Part shown: piece by piece, positions 16,391 through 25,386 of the stretch | How positions within the stretch are numbered: the first letter of the stretch is position 1 | How the letters are laid out: every line of letters begins with the position of its first letter | Assembly: GCF_005144885.1 (NCBI RefSeq) | Contig: NZ_CP039690.1 | Coordinates: 1,240,001-1,304,000 of the forward strand | Direction: 5' to 3' | DNA length: 64,000 nucleotides | From: Phreatobacter stygius | Lineage (GTDB): Bacteria; Pseudomonadota; Alphaproteobacteria; Rhizobiales; Phreatobacteraceae | The notes under the pieces: model-generated | Seen by the model: only the letters and a program-made list of their open reading frames with translations | The model's database searches: none | What the model was told of the DNA's origin: nothing | Made by a program: the position numbers and the translations under genes

Positions 16391-17879
16391 CCATCTCCTT
16401 GGGCTCTGTAGCGACCTCGGCCGAGGCGGCAGGAGCGGCAAACACGCCGAACCTTTTCGCCACGGCCGCCTTCAGTTCGTCCAGGGCGTCGCCGAGATGC
16501 TCGGCGAGCCTGACGATATCCGGAACTGCGCGCCGATCGGCGGTCAGGCCGAAGTCGAGCTTGTCCAGATAGCTCTGCACTGTCAGATTCAATGCAATGC
16601 CGTGAGTTGGAATCGACACGGGATAGAGGGCCAAGACCTTGGCGCCGGCGCAGTAGAGCGGGAACGGCGGTCCGGGCGTATTCGAGATGACCACATTCGC
16701 GCCCATCGGGATGATGTCGGCGAGCCCGGACTTGCCGAACAGCTGCATCATTCCCGGCAGCAAGAACGGCGCGCCCAGCATGGTGAAGTCCTTGGGCGTC
16801 GCGTCCTTGGTGACGCCGGCGATCGACTTCGACGTGGTCGCGGTCTTCTGGATCGACATCAGCCGCTCCAGCGGATCGGCAATGTCGGTCGCCAGCGAGC
16901 AACTCATGCCCGAGACCTGATTGTTGATGTCGGTATTGCCGGCCTCGCGCAGCGAGATCGGCACGAAGGCAAGCAGCGGCGTTGCCGGCAGCGCCTTCTT
17001 GTCGATCAGATATTGCCTGAGCGCGCCGGCGCAGATCGCCATCACCACATCATTGATCTTGGTGCCGGTCGCCTTGCCGATGAGCTTGGCGTCGGTGAGC
17101 GACAGCGACCGCGCGGCATAGGATCGCTGGCCCGATATCGTCACGTTGAACGGCGTCTTCGGCGGCAGCAGGTTCGGCAGAACCGGCGCGCCGCCAGCCT
17201 CCGGTTTCTCCTTGTCGGCAGCGGTCGGAACCAGCAGGCCCGCGACCGTCGTCATCATCTGCGCGCCGGCCGCGAGCACGGTGAAGTGCTGGCGCACCGC
17301 ATTGGTCATCAAGGCGCCGAGATTTGCGAGCGCGCGCTCGGCGGTGTCCGGCTTCGGTTTTTTCGGACCGGGCTCCGGCGGCGGCTCGACCTCGCGCGGC
17401 GTTGCGGACACGTCGTAGAGCGCCTTGGTGATCACCATGCCGGCACCGCCGTCGACGGCGGCGTGATGGACCTTCGAATAGAGCGCGACGCGGCCGTCTT
17501 CGAAACCTTCGATGACGGTGAACTGCCACAGCGGCCGCGAGCGATCGAGCGTCACCGAATGCAGGTCGCCGACCATTGCTTCGAGCTGCGCGAAGCTGCC
17601 GGGCTTCGGCAGGTTGGTGTGCTTGATGTGATAGTCGAGATCGACATTCGAGGCATCGACCCAGCCGGGATGATCGAGATCGAAAACGGTGCGCGCGAGC
17701 TTCTTCGAAAAGATCGGGATCAGGTGCAGGCGGGTCGCGAAGAAGGTCCTGAAATGATCGTAGAACGAGCCCGTCAAACCCGGCGGTTTTTCGTACAGCG
17801 TCAGCCCCGCCACATGCATGGGCGTTTCCGGCGTCTCCATGTAGAGGAAGGTAGCGTCGATGCCGCTGAGCTGTTTCAT
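15855..17879 (-). CDS. Wax ester synthase/diacylglycerol acyltransferase with histone H1-like tail
   Basis: 674-residue protein. Residues 1-490 are a complete WS/DGAT acyltransferase: N-terminal SGIDATFLYMETPETPMHV, active-site HHAAVDG at about 138-144, and the late NTPGPPFPLY block. This family joins acyl-CoA to fatty alcohols or diacylglycerol, making wax esters or triacylglycerol on the inner membrane and inclusions. The last about 178 residues are an almost pure Ala/Lys/Pro tail of repeated units such as KAKAPAAA and KSKAPAAA. Such tails occur in histone H1-like proteins and in phasin PhaF, where they bind DNA. Normal family length is about 450-500, so the tail is an addition. ATG 17879 is preferred because it opens the conserved motif. 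Confidence 0.92.
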   Translation of the reverse strand: MKQLSGIDATFLYMETPETPMHVAGLTLYEKPPGLTGSFYDHFRTFFATRLHLIPIFSKKLARTVFDLDHPGWVDASNVDLDYHIKHTNLPKPGSFAQLEAMVGDLHSVTLDRSRPLWQFTVIEGFEDGRVALYSKVHHAAVDGGAGMVITKALYDVSATPREVEPPPEPGPKKPKPDTAERALANLGALMTNAVRQHFTVLAAGAQMMTTVAGLLVPTAADKEKPEAGGAPVLPNLLPPKTPFNVTISGQRSYAARSLSLTDAKLIGKATGTKINDVVMAICAGALRQYLIDKKALPATPLLAFVPISLREAGNTDINNQVSGMSCSLATDIADPLERLMSIQKTATTSKSIAGVTKDATPKDFTMLGAPFLLPGMMQLFGKSGLADIIPMGANVVISNTPGPPFPLYCAGAKVLALYPVSIPTHGIALNLTVQSYLDKLDFGLTADRRAVPDIVRLAEHLGDALDELKAAVAKRFGVFAAPAASAEVATEPKEMAMAKTTAKTKKAGNAKDAAKPKAAAKPAAAKPAAAMKSKAAAPAKAPAPAKAKAPAAAKAKAPAAAKAKAPAAAKAKAPAAAKSKAPAAAKAKAPAAAKSKAPAKAPAAAKAKAPAAAKSKAPAAKAPAAKAPAKAKAPAAAKSKAPAAKAKAPAKAKAAVAMKAAAPAKAKAAAPPK

Positions 17880-18123
17880 CTTCGTTTCCCCTTGGGCCGT
17901 TTTTCTCCTGCGCCGTGGCGGAGAGCCCGGCGCGGGGCTCGATGTGCCATTGAACGCCGAGACGGTGACCGAAGGCAAGTCTGTCCTCTCACCAGTCAAA
18001 CTGCTGATTTCCCGTGATTCTCGCAAGCCTTATGCGTGGGCCTCCAAGTTGGCGCCTCTTGAACGCGATGGCAAAGCCGCTCTAAGCTGATCGCAACGAT
18101 AAAATACGGGGGAGGTTGAGGAC
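17880..18123. promoter_or_regulatory. Divergent WS/DGAT-fadD intergenic region
   Basis: 244 bp separate the divergent WS/DGAT and fadD genes, so promoters for both must lie here. No copy of the TGC-N3-GCA phasin operator is present. The only clear element is GGGGGAGG before the fadD TTG start. Confidence 0.45.
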
Positions 18124-19821
18124 TTGGATCGGTTCTGGCTGAAGTCTTATCCAGCCGGCGTTCCCGAGAACGTCGACATCAATCAGTATTCCTCCGTCGT
18201 GGCCCTGCTCGAGGAGAGCTTCGCCAAATACCGCGGCGACAAAGCCTATATCTGCATGGACAAAGCACTCACCTTTGGTGAGGTCGATCAGCTGTCCGCG
18301 GCACTCGGCGCCTATCTCCAATCCAAGGGTTTGAAGAAGGGCGATCGCGTCGCGATCATGATGCCCAACCTGCTGCAATATCCGGTGGCGGTGGCCGCCG
18401 TGCTGCGTGCCGGATTCATCGTCGTCAACGTCAACCCGCTCTACACGCCGCGCGAGCTGGCGCATCAGCTGAAGGACTCCGGCGCCCAGGCCATCATCAT
18501 CCTGGAGAACTTCGCCGCGACGCTCGCCGAGGTGATCGCCGAAACGCAGATCAAGCACGTGATCCTGGCGGCTGTCGGCGACCTCCTGGGCTTTCCCAAG
18601 GGCGCGATCGTCAACGCCATGCTGCGCCATGTGAAGAAGGTGATCCCTGCCTTCTCGCTGCCCGGCGCCGTCCGTTTCAACGCGGCGCTCGCGGCAGGTC
18701 GCAGCCTGACATTCGCCAGGCCGGCGATCGGCCAGGACGATGTCGCGGTGCTGCAATATACCGGCGGCACCACCGGCGTCGCCAAGGGCGCCACGCTGCT
18801 TCACCGCACCTTGATCGGCAACCTTCTCGCCTCCGAGGCCTGGACCCAGCCGGGGCTGAAGCGCAAGGTGATCGACGGCCAGCCGGTGTTCATCTGCGCG
18901 CTGCCGCTCTACCACGTCTTCGCCTTCGTCTCCTGCGCGCTGCTGGCCATGCGCATGGGCGGCGTCAATGTGCTGATCCCCAATCCGCGCGATCTCGCCG
19001 GGCTGATCAAGGAGATGGCGAAGTACAAGTTCAACATCATGCCGGGCGTCAACACCTTGTTCAACGGGCTCGCCAATCACCCGGAATTCGCCAAGCTCGA
19101 CTTCTCGCATCTGCTGATCGCCAACGGCGGCGGCACCGCGGTGCAGGAGGCCGTGGCGAAGAAGTGGCTTGCCATTACCGGCTGCCCGATCGTCGAGGGT
19201 TACGGGCTGTCCGAGACCTCCTCCGGGGTCACCTGCAATCCGACGGATTCATCGGCCTATACCGGCACGATCGGACTGCCCTTGCCTGGCGTCGATATCC
19301 GGCTCATCGACGATGACGGCCGCGACGTGGCGCTCGGCGCGCCGGGCGAGATCGCCATTCGTGGCCCCCAGGTGATGGCCGGTTATTGGCAGCGTCCCGA
19401 CGAGACCGCCAGCGTCATGACGCCGGACGGTTTTCTCAAGACCGGCGATGTCGGCATCATGGACGAGCGCGGCTACACCCGGATCGTCGACCGCAAGAAG
19501 GACATGATCCTGGTCTCGGGCTTCAACGTCTATCCGAACGAGATCGAGGGCGTGGCGGCCGGTCATCCCGGCGTCGACGAATGCGCCGTGGTCGGCGTGC
19601 CCGATCGCAATTCCGGCGAGGCGGTGATGATGTTCGTGGTCCGCAAGGACCCGAACCTCACCAAGGACGAACTGATGAAGTTCTGCATGGACAACCTCAC
19701 CGGCTACAAGAAGCCGAAATATATCGAATTCCGCACCGATCTGCCGCGCACCAATGTCGGCAAGATCCTGCGCCGCGAACTGCGCGACCAGGCGATCAAG
19801 GACATGACCAAGGCTGCCTGA
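18124..19821 (+). CDS. fadD: Long-chain fatty acid-CoA ligase (FadD)
   Basis: 565-residue acyl-CoA synthetase that activates fatty acids with ATP and CoA. The AMP-binding P-loop YTGGTTGVAKGA is near residue 212, with YGLSETSS, TGDVGIMDERGY and the C-terminal GKILRRELRD lysine region. The start is TTG 18124 with GGGGGAGG ten bases upstream; no better ATG exists. It heads the fadD-phaC-phaZ cluster (46 bp to phaC), so its product acyl-CoA likely feeds polymer and wax/triacylglycerol synthesis. A paralogue lies at 51715-53448. Confidence 0.93.
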   Translation: MDRFWLKSYPAGVPENVDINQYSSVVALLEESFAKYRGDKAYICMDKALTFGEVDQLSAALGAYLQSKGLKKGDRVAIMMPNLLQYPVAVAAVLRAGFIVVNVNPLYTPRELAHQLKDSGAQAIIILENFAATLAEVIAETQIKHVILAAVGDLLGFPKGAIVNAMLRHVKKVIPAFSLPGAVRFNAALAAGRSLTFARPAIGQDDVAVLQYTGGTTGVAKGATLLHRTLIGNLLASEAWTQPGLKRKVIDGQPVFICALPLYHVFAFVSCALLAMRMGGVNVLIPNPRDLAGLIKEMAKYKFNIMPGVNTLFNGLANHPEFAKLDFSHLLIANGGGTAVQEAVAKKWLAITGCPIVEGYGLSETSSGVTCNPTDSSAYTGTIGLPLPGVDIRLIDDDGRDVALGAPGEIAIRGPQVMAGYWQRPDETASVMTPDGFLKTGDVGIMDERGYTRIVDRKKDMILVSGFNVYPNEIEGVAAGHPGVDECAVVGVPDRNSGEAVMMFVVRKDPNLTKDELMKFCMDNLTGYKKPKYIEFRTDLPRTNVGKILRRELRDQAIKDMTKAA

Positions 19822-19867
19822 CCGCCACCTTGTCGCTGCGCATGACGACATGACCAGGAGCATCACC

Positions 19868-21880
19868 ATGGCCCGCACGCCGGCACCCAAGACTGCGCCA
19901 TCCAAGGCCGCGGCATCGACAAGCAAGGAGCCACGCATCAGCACGCCGGAGACGCGCGCGGCCGAGGTGAAGGCCAAAGCTGCCAAGTCCGTCGCCAAGT
20001 CCGTTGCCAAGTCCGCCGCGGCGGCCCGGCAGGCCGCCACGAAACTGGCGGCGCCGCCGCTCGGCACCGCGAAGGCCAAGGCTGCTGTCGCACCGTCCGG
20101 TGCCGTTGCGAAACCGCCATCAAGCACCAGACCCGAAGCCCACGGGAAACCCGCGGCGGCGACCGCCGCGGCCTCGGCCGAGGCCACTGCCTCGACCAAG
20201 TCGCTCACCGACCAGATCGCCGAAGAAGCCTCGCAGAACACCCTTGCGCTCAATCCGCTGGTCGGTGTCCGCGGCGAGGACCTGATGAATGCGGCCAAGA
20301 CCGTCATCGGCGCACTCGCCGCCCAGCCGCAGATCGTCGCGCAGCAGTGGATGGGCTTCCTTGGCGAGCTCGGCAAGATCGTCACCGGCCGCTCCGAGGT
20401 TGCGCCCGACCCGAAGGACAAACGTTTCGCCCATCCCTCCTGGAGCGAGAACGCGCTTCACCGCGGCCTGATGCAGTCTTACGTCGCCTGGGCCAATACC
20501 GTCACCGAGGCGGTCGCCAAGACCAGCCTGCCCGACAAGGACGCGGCGCGCGCCCGCCTCGTCACCTCGATCTTCGTCGATGCCATGTCGCCGTCGAACA
20601 CGCTGATCGGCAATCCGCTGGCCTTGAAGCAGGCGCTCGACAGCAAGGGCCAGAGCCTGCTCGACGGCATGAAGAACTACCTCGCCGACCTCGCCCAGAA
20701 TGGCGGATTGCCGAGCCAGGTCGACATGTCCAAGTTCAAGGTCGGCGAGAACCTCGCCAACACGCCCGGCACGGTGGTGTTCAAGAACGAGGTGCTGGAG
20801 CTGATCCTCTATACGCCGACCACCGACAAGGTGTTCGCCCGGCCGCTGCTGATCGTGCCGCCGCAGATCAACAAATATTATGCGGTCGACATGTCGCCGA
20901 ACAAGAGCATGATCCGCTTCCTGCTCGCCAACGGCATTCAGCCGTTCTGCATCTCCTGGCGCAACCCGACGGTACGCGAGCGCGACTGGGGCCTCGACAC
21001 CTATATCCGGGCGCTCGACGAGGCGGTCGACGCGGCCCGCGAGATCACCGGCCAGGGCACGATCAATGTCATGGGCTCGTGCTCGGGCGGCATCACGACC
21101 TCGACCTATGCCGGCTGGCTCGCCGGCCAGAAGCTGGACAAGCTCAACGGCATCGTCCTGGCGGTCTGCGTCATCGATACCGAGGCTGGCACCGACACCG
21201 ACTTCGCCGCCCTGGTGACGCCGGAATCGGTGCTCGCCGCCAAGCAGATGTCGGCCACCCGCGGCATTCTCGACGGCCATGAGCTGGCCAAGATGTTCGC
21301 CTGGATGCGGCCGAACGATCTGATCTGGAACTACTGGGTCAACAACTACCTGATGGGCAACCAGCCGCCGGCTTTCGATATCCTGTTCTGGAACGCCGAC
21401 ACGACCCGGCTGCCGGCGCGCCTGCATGGCGATTTCCTCGACCTGATCTTCACCAATCCCTTCGTCAACGCCAACAAGATGGCCATCCACGGCACGCCGA
21501 TCGACATGGGCAAGGTCAAGGCCGACACCTATGTCATCGGTGGCACGACCGATCACATCACGCCCTGGAAGGCGGTCTATCAGACCGCCCGCATCTATGG
21601 CGAGGAGACCACCTATGTGTTGTCCAATTCAGGCCATCTGCAAAGCCTGCTGAACCCGCCGGGCAATCCGAAATCCTGGTTCGTCACCGGCAAGGCGAAA
21701 CAGGCCGATGCCGATGCCTGGGCCGGTGCCGCGACCAAACAGGAAGGCTCCTGGTGGACCCACTGGGCGGACTGGCTGAAGCAGCGTGGCAATGGCGAGA
21801 TTGCCGCGCCGAAACAGGCCGGCAGCCAGAAGCACAAGCCGATCGGCCCCGCCCCCGGCACCTATGTGTTCGAACCCTGA
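19868..21880 (+). CDS. phaC: Polyhydroxyalkanoate synthase, class II-like, with basic N-terminal extension
   Basis: 670-residue PHA synthase that polymerises 3-hydroxyacyl-CoA. The catalytic triad is visible: Cys405 in GSCSGG, Asp562 in TTDHITPW, His590 in NSGHLQS. PPQINKYYAVDMSPNKS, SWRNPTVRERDWGL and NTLALNPLVGVRGEDL match Pseudomonas class II synthases, which take C6-C14 monomers, rather than PhaB-linked class I. Class II proteins are about 560 residues; the extra about 110 at the N-terminus is Ala/Lys-rich (AKAAKSVAKSVAKSAAAA-like, 14 Lys) and probably disordered. ATG 19868 has CAGGAG at the right spacing; ATG 19850 is an alternative. No PhaE or PhaR subunit is adjacent. Confidence 0.93.
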   Translation: MARTPAPKTAPSKAAASTSKEPRISTPETRAAEVKAKAAKSVAKSVAKSAAAARQAATKLAAPPLGTAKAKAAVAPSGAVAKPPSSTRPEAHGKPAAATAAASAEATASTKSLTDQIAEEASQNTLALNPLVGVRGEDLMNAAKTVIGALAAQPQIVAQQWMGFLGELGKIVTGRSEVAPDPKDKRFAHPSWSENALHRGLMQSYVAWANTVTEAVAKTSLPDKDAARARLVTSIFVDAMSPSNTLIGNPLALKQALDSKGQSLLDGMKNYLADLAQNGGLPSQVDMSKFKVGENLANTPGTVVFKNEVLELILYTPTTDKVFARPLLIVPPQINKYYAVDMSPNKSMIRFLLANGIQPFCISWRNPTVRERDWGLDTYIRALDEAVDAAREITGQGTINVMGSCSGGITTSTYAGWLAGQKLDKLNGIVLAVCVIDTEAGTDTDFAALVTPESVLAAKQMSATRGILDGHELAKMFAWMRPNDLIWNYWVNNYLMGNQPPAFDILFWNADTTRLPARLHGDFLDLIFTNPFVNANKMAIHGTPIDMGKVKADTYVIGGTTDHITPWKAVYQTARIYGEETTYVLSNSGHLQSLLNPPGNPKSWFVTGKAKQADADAWAGAATKQEGSWWTHWADWLKQRGNGEIAAPKQAGSQKHKPIGPAPGTYVFEP

Positions 21881-22016
21881 GGCCGGCCCCCGCGGCGGCC
21901 GTTATCCCCATGCCCCGGCCGGCCGATGCGGACGCCGGCGGCGATCTGCTAACCTTGGCCGAGCCGAGCTCGATCGGTGATTCGCTGCGCCGGCGCGCGC
22001 CTTTGAGGAGCATGCC

Positions 22017-22850
22017 TTGACCCAAGCCCGGAAGGCCGCAGCGAGCGCCCCCGCCTTTGACATCCGGATGATCGACGTCGGCGGACAGATCCTGCGCGTC
22101 GGCATCAAGGCCGGCCGCAAGGACAAGCCGGCGCTGCTGATGTTCAACGGCATCGGCGCCAATCTGGAGCTCGCCGAGCCGTTCTTCCAGGCGCTGACCG
22201 ACACCGAGGCGGTGATCTTCGACATACCCGGCATCGGCGGCTCGCCGGCGCCCCTGCTGCCCTACCGGCCCTCGACGCTGGCCAAGCTCGCCCACGACCT
22301 GATCGTCCAGCTCGGTTATGACCAGGTCGACGTGTCAGGTGTGTCGTGGGGTGGCGGGCTGGCGCAGCAATTCGCCTTCCAGTTTCCCGAGACCTGCCGC
22401 AAGCTCGTCCTGGTCTCGACCTCGGCCGGCATGGTCATGTTGCCGGGCGCGCCCAACGTCCTGCTGAAGATGGCAAGCCCGAAGCGCTATACCGACCGCG
22501 GTTATATGAAGTCGATCGCCGCCGAGATCTATGGCGGCGCCTTCCGCCGGGATCCGCACCTGATCGATCGGCATGCCGCGGCCATGCGCGGTTCGACCCA
22601 ATATGGCTATGCGCTGCAGCTGATCGGCATGCTCGGCTGGACCAGCGTGCCCTGGCTCTGGATGCTGCAGCAGCCGACTCTCATCCTGTCCGGCACCGAC
22701 GACCCGCTGATCCCGGTGATCAATGCGCAACTGCTCGCGACCCTGATCCCAAAGGCTCGGCTGGAGCTGATCGACGACGGCCATCTGTTCGTCGTGACCG
22801 ACCCGCAGCGCTCGGCGAAAATGGTCGAAGCGTTTCTCGACGAGCCGTGA
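22017..22850 (+). CDS. phaZ: Intracellular mcl-PHA depolymerase (PhaZ)
   Basis: 277-residue alpha/beta hydrolase closely resembling the Pseudomonas medium-chain-length PHA depolymerase: FNGIGANLELAEPF, FDIPGIGGSPAP, GVSWGGGLAQQFAFQ with nucleophile Ser110, MASPKRYTDRGY, IYGGAFRRDP, and DDGHLF with the catalytic His. It degrades the polymer made by the neighbouring PhaC. The start is TTG 22017, with GAGGAG six bases before it; an ATG at 22012 opens only a two-codon frame that overlaps this start. 136 bp separate it from phaC, so a secondary promoter is possible. Confidence 0.9.
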   Translation: MTQARKAAASAPAFDIRMIDVGGQILRVGIKAGRKDKPALLMFNGIGANLELAEPFFQALTDTEAVIFDIPGIGGSPAPLLPYRPSTLAKLAHDLIVQLGYDQVDVSGVSWGGGLAQQFAFQFPETCRKLVLVSTSAGMVMLPGAPNVLLKMASPKRYTDRGYMKSIAAEIYGGAFRRDPHLIDRHAAAMRGSTQYGYALQLIGMLGWTSVPWLWMLQQPTLILSGTDDPLIPVINAQLLATLIPKARLELIDDGHLFVVTDPQRSAKMVEAFLDEP

Positions 22851-22875
22851 GCTCTCGGCGCCGGAAGGCGCGATA

Positions 22876-23172
22876 TCAGGTCTCGGCCGGGTTCAACTCT
22901 TTGCCCACCGCCGCGACGACCTGGACGAAGCCCTGGGCCGCCTCGATAGCGGTCGCAATCGAGGCGAGCGTGGCCGTGACGTCCTCCGGCAGGTCGCGCA
23001 AGGCCACGATCTCGGCGCAGATGCGATCGGTTGCCGCCCTGGCGTGATAGGCGAGGCCAACCGCCGCGAGCGCCACCATCCCGAAGCCCTTGCCGTTCTC
23101 GCCGGCCTCCGCCAGCTCCATGGTCGCCTGAAGCGCCAGCAGGTTGAACTGCGCAGCAATGCTGGTGATCAT
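22876..23172 (-). pseudogene. Fragment of a methyl-accepting chemotaxis protein signalling domain
   Basis: A 98-residue frame (ATG 23172, AGGA upstream) begins ITSIAAQFNLLALQATMELAEAG and continues GENGKGFGMVALAAVGLA. This is the hairpin tip of the MCP signalling domain (IAxQTNLLALNAxIEAARAGExGKGFAVVA) followed by one descending helix. Sensor, membrane and HAMP parts and the ascending helix are absent, and the tip is degraded (Thr to Phe, Asn to Gln). It is most likely a decaying remnant; a stand-alone small helical protein is possible. Confidence 0.6.
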
Positions 23173-23354
23173 GCGTCCTGTTCCATCCATCGCCGGGCAC
23201 GGCCCGCGGCATCGCGCGGCGACCGTTTCGAAGCCTGAGATCGAGCGGCAATCGCGAACCGCCCGAGGCCTGAAAAAGCGATGACCTGTCGACGGTCTCA
23301 ATTGCAAGCCAAATCGGCCGGGCTGGCCGCGCCGGAGCACGGCGAGGCACCGAT

Positions 23355-24650
23355 TCATTCGGCCGGCTGTTGGGTGCCGTTGGCCGGCGCCTTGGCATGA
23401 GCCTGGACCGCCAGGATACGGTCGGCCAGGCTGAGTTCGCCACGTGGCCTACCGGCCTTGGCCGTGCCGCTCGCCTTGCCTGCGGCATAGTCGGCCAGCA
23501 TCGCCTCGATCTTCGAATTCGGCCCTTCGAGCAGCGCCGCCACGCGAGCGACCTCGACGGCCACCTCGCTGACCCGCTCGCGCAGCAAGGTGCTGTCCCG
23601 GCCGTCGCGGGCCTTGGCCGCCTCGATATCGCGCTTCAGCGCGGCGAGCTCACGCTGGATCCGTTCGCGGTCGTCGCGGGCCTGGGCGAGCGAGCCGTCG
23701 AGCAGGCCTTTCTCGGCCTTCAGCGTTTCGGCCGTCTCACGCAGCCCCTTGACGGTCTCGGTATTGCGCATGGTCTGGGCCGCAAGCCTGGTCTTGAGTT
23801 TGTCGCGCTCGGTCTCGAGCACGCCGAGCGCCTGTTCGGCGGTGTCGCGGGCGACCTGCTCGCGGGTCGCCCGTTCCTGCTGCGTGGCGATTTCGGCTTT
23901 CAAGGTGTCGATCTCCGCCTTCAGCCCGGCGGTCAGGTCGGTCTCTGCCTTGAGCTTGCCGCGCAGCGCCAGGATGTCGTCACCGAGCCCGGCCGCCCGC
24001 TGGCGCTCGCCGGTCAGCAGCGTCGAGGTCTCGACGAAGGATTGCCGGTGGCCGGTGAGGTCGGTCTCGGCCTCGGCGAGATCCTTGGACAATTGGGTCA
24101 CCTGGCTACGCAGGTTTTCCGTTTGCGTGCGCAAGGCCACGATCTCGACGCGCTGGCCGTCGTTTTCCACCAGCTTGTCGGCCAGTTCCTTGTCGAGCGC
24201 GGCGAATTCAGCCTCCTTCTGCTCAAGGATCTTGGCCGATATCGTCAGCTCCCTGGCCTTTTCGGCGTCGGCCGCCTCGGCCGCGGCAAGGGCCGCCTCG
24301 AGCGCCGCCTTGCCGGCCTCGAGCCCCGAGATCGCCGCCGCTTTGGCCGCGAGTTCGGCATTCAGATCGCGGATCGCTTCGGTCTTGCGCGCCAGCTCGA
24401 CGATCTGGTCGTTGACCTTGCCGCGCAGCGCCTCGGCATTCATTTCCAGCCGGCGCGAGGCAACCGCGAATTCGGCCCGCAACTGATCCTTGTCGGCCTT
24501 GATTTCGGCCATCGAGAGCGGGATGGCGTTCTCCACCCGCCGGGTGGTCAGCCGGACGGCGCGCCGCCATACGGCGCCGAGCAGGCCGAGCGCCAGGAGG
24601 GCGGCCAACAGGAAACCCAGGGCGAAGACCATGGCGGTCTCGATCGTCAC
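23355..24650 (-). CDS. Membrane-anchored coiled-coil protein, function unknown
   Basis: 431-residue protein with one N-terminal transmembrane helix (about 7-29, MVFALGFLLAALLALGLL), a charged juxtamembrane segment and about 320 residues of nearly continuous heptads (TEAIRDLNAELAAKAAAISG and similar), ending in a flexible tail. Similar proteins are common in Hyphomicrobiales but have no assigned role. Start GTG 24650 gives the complete membrane segment, with GGGAG upstream; ATG 24632 would shorten it. Topology predicts the coil in the cytoplasm. No recognised catalytic domain. Confidence 0.7.
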   Translation of the reverse strand: MTIETAMVFALGFLLAALLALGLLGAVWRRAVRLTTRRVENAIPLSMAEIKADKDQLRAEFAVASRRLEMNAEALRGKVNDQIVELARKTEAIRDLNAELAAKAAAISGLEAGKAALEAALAAAEAADAEKARELTISAKILEQKEAEFAALDKELADKLVENDGQRVEIVALRTQTENLRSQVTQLSKDLAEAETDLTGHRQSFVETSTLLTGERQRAAGLGDDILALRGKLKAETDLTAGLKAEIDTLKAEIATQQERATREQVARDTAEQALGVLETERDKLKTRLAAQTMRNTETVKGLRETAETLKAEKGLLDGSLAQARDDRERIQRELAALKRDIEAAKARDGRDSTLLRERVSEVAVEVARVAALLEGPNSKIEAMLADYAAGKASGTAKAGRPRGELSLADRILAVQAHAKAPANGTQQPAE

Positions 24651-24783
24651 GGCCGGGCTACTCCCACTCGCGTGTCAGGGTCGGCAACCAACCTTCTGCC
24701 ACGCCAAAACGGCCGCGAAAAGGTCCGCGACCGTTCAATCATTACCATGAAAGGACTGCGCCGCGCGCGGCGCCGATTGCCGA

Positions 24784-25386
24784 TCAGAAGGGGTTCCAGG
24801 TCGCGCTCGGCGTGAACTTCAGATAGCCGCCATTGACCCCGAGCCGCGCACCGACGCCGGTCCGGATCGGCACCACCATCATATTGTCGGCGGCAAGCGC
24901 GGTCATGCCGAGCCCGCCGACCAGATAGGCCGAGCCGTCAATGCCGAGGAAACGCCGATAGAGGTCGTCCGGACCACGGACGCGATAGCCGAGCATCATG
25001 GTGCGCGCGCCGTCACCGCCGAAATCGAAGCCGAGCGACGGCCCCTGCCAGAACACCTTGGTGTCGCCATTGCCGGACTTGGTATAGAGCACGCCCTCGC
25101 CGTAGCGCAGCCCGGCGACGAAGGCGCCGGAGCCTTCCTGGCCCAGGATATAGGCGCTCGGGTGGCCCCATTGCTGGGTTGCCCGCTCCACCAGATTGGC
25201 CAATCCGCGGCTGGTGCCGCCAAAGAAGCGGTGGCCGGCGGTGACCACCTCGCTGCCCGAGAAGGTCTGCGGCCTTTCCGACTGATAGGATCGCTGCGCG
25301 AGCGCCTGCCGGTCGAACCCGACAAGCGTCGCGGCGGCGAGACCGGTCAGAACAGCCCGGCGATCGAACTTGGGAAGACTGCGCAT
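24784..25386 (-). CDS. eipA: DUF1134 / EipA-like periplasmic envelope protein
   Basis: 200-residue protein with an N-terminal export signal containing twin arginine (FDRRAVLTGLAAATLVGF) and a DUF1134 domain: TFSGSEVVTAGHRFFGGTSRGLA, GLRYGEGVLYTKSGNG, SLGFDFGGDGARTMMLGYR. In Brucella the DUF1134 protein EipA is a beta-barrel-like periplasmic protein needed for cell envelope integrity. The final residues TPSATWNPF match the conserved family end. Start ATG 25386. Transcribed alone on the minus strand. Confidence 0.85.
   Translation of the reverse strand: MRSLPKFDRRAVLTGLAAATLVGFDRQALAQRSYQSERPQTFSGSEVVTAGHRFFGGTSRGLANLVERATQQWGHPSAYILGQEGSGAFVAGLRYGEGVLYTKSGNGDTKVFWQGPSLGFDFGGDGARTMMLGYRVRGPDDLYRRFLGIDGSAYLVGGLGMTALAADNMMVVPIRTGVGARLGVNGGYLKFTPSATWNPF

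Noticed and set aside
15820-16572. Ala-rich plus-strand frame opposite the WS/DGAT tail
   Set aside because: Low-complexity mirror of the KAKAPAAA repeat; no start signal and only repeats.
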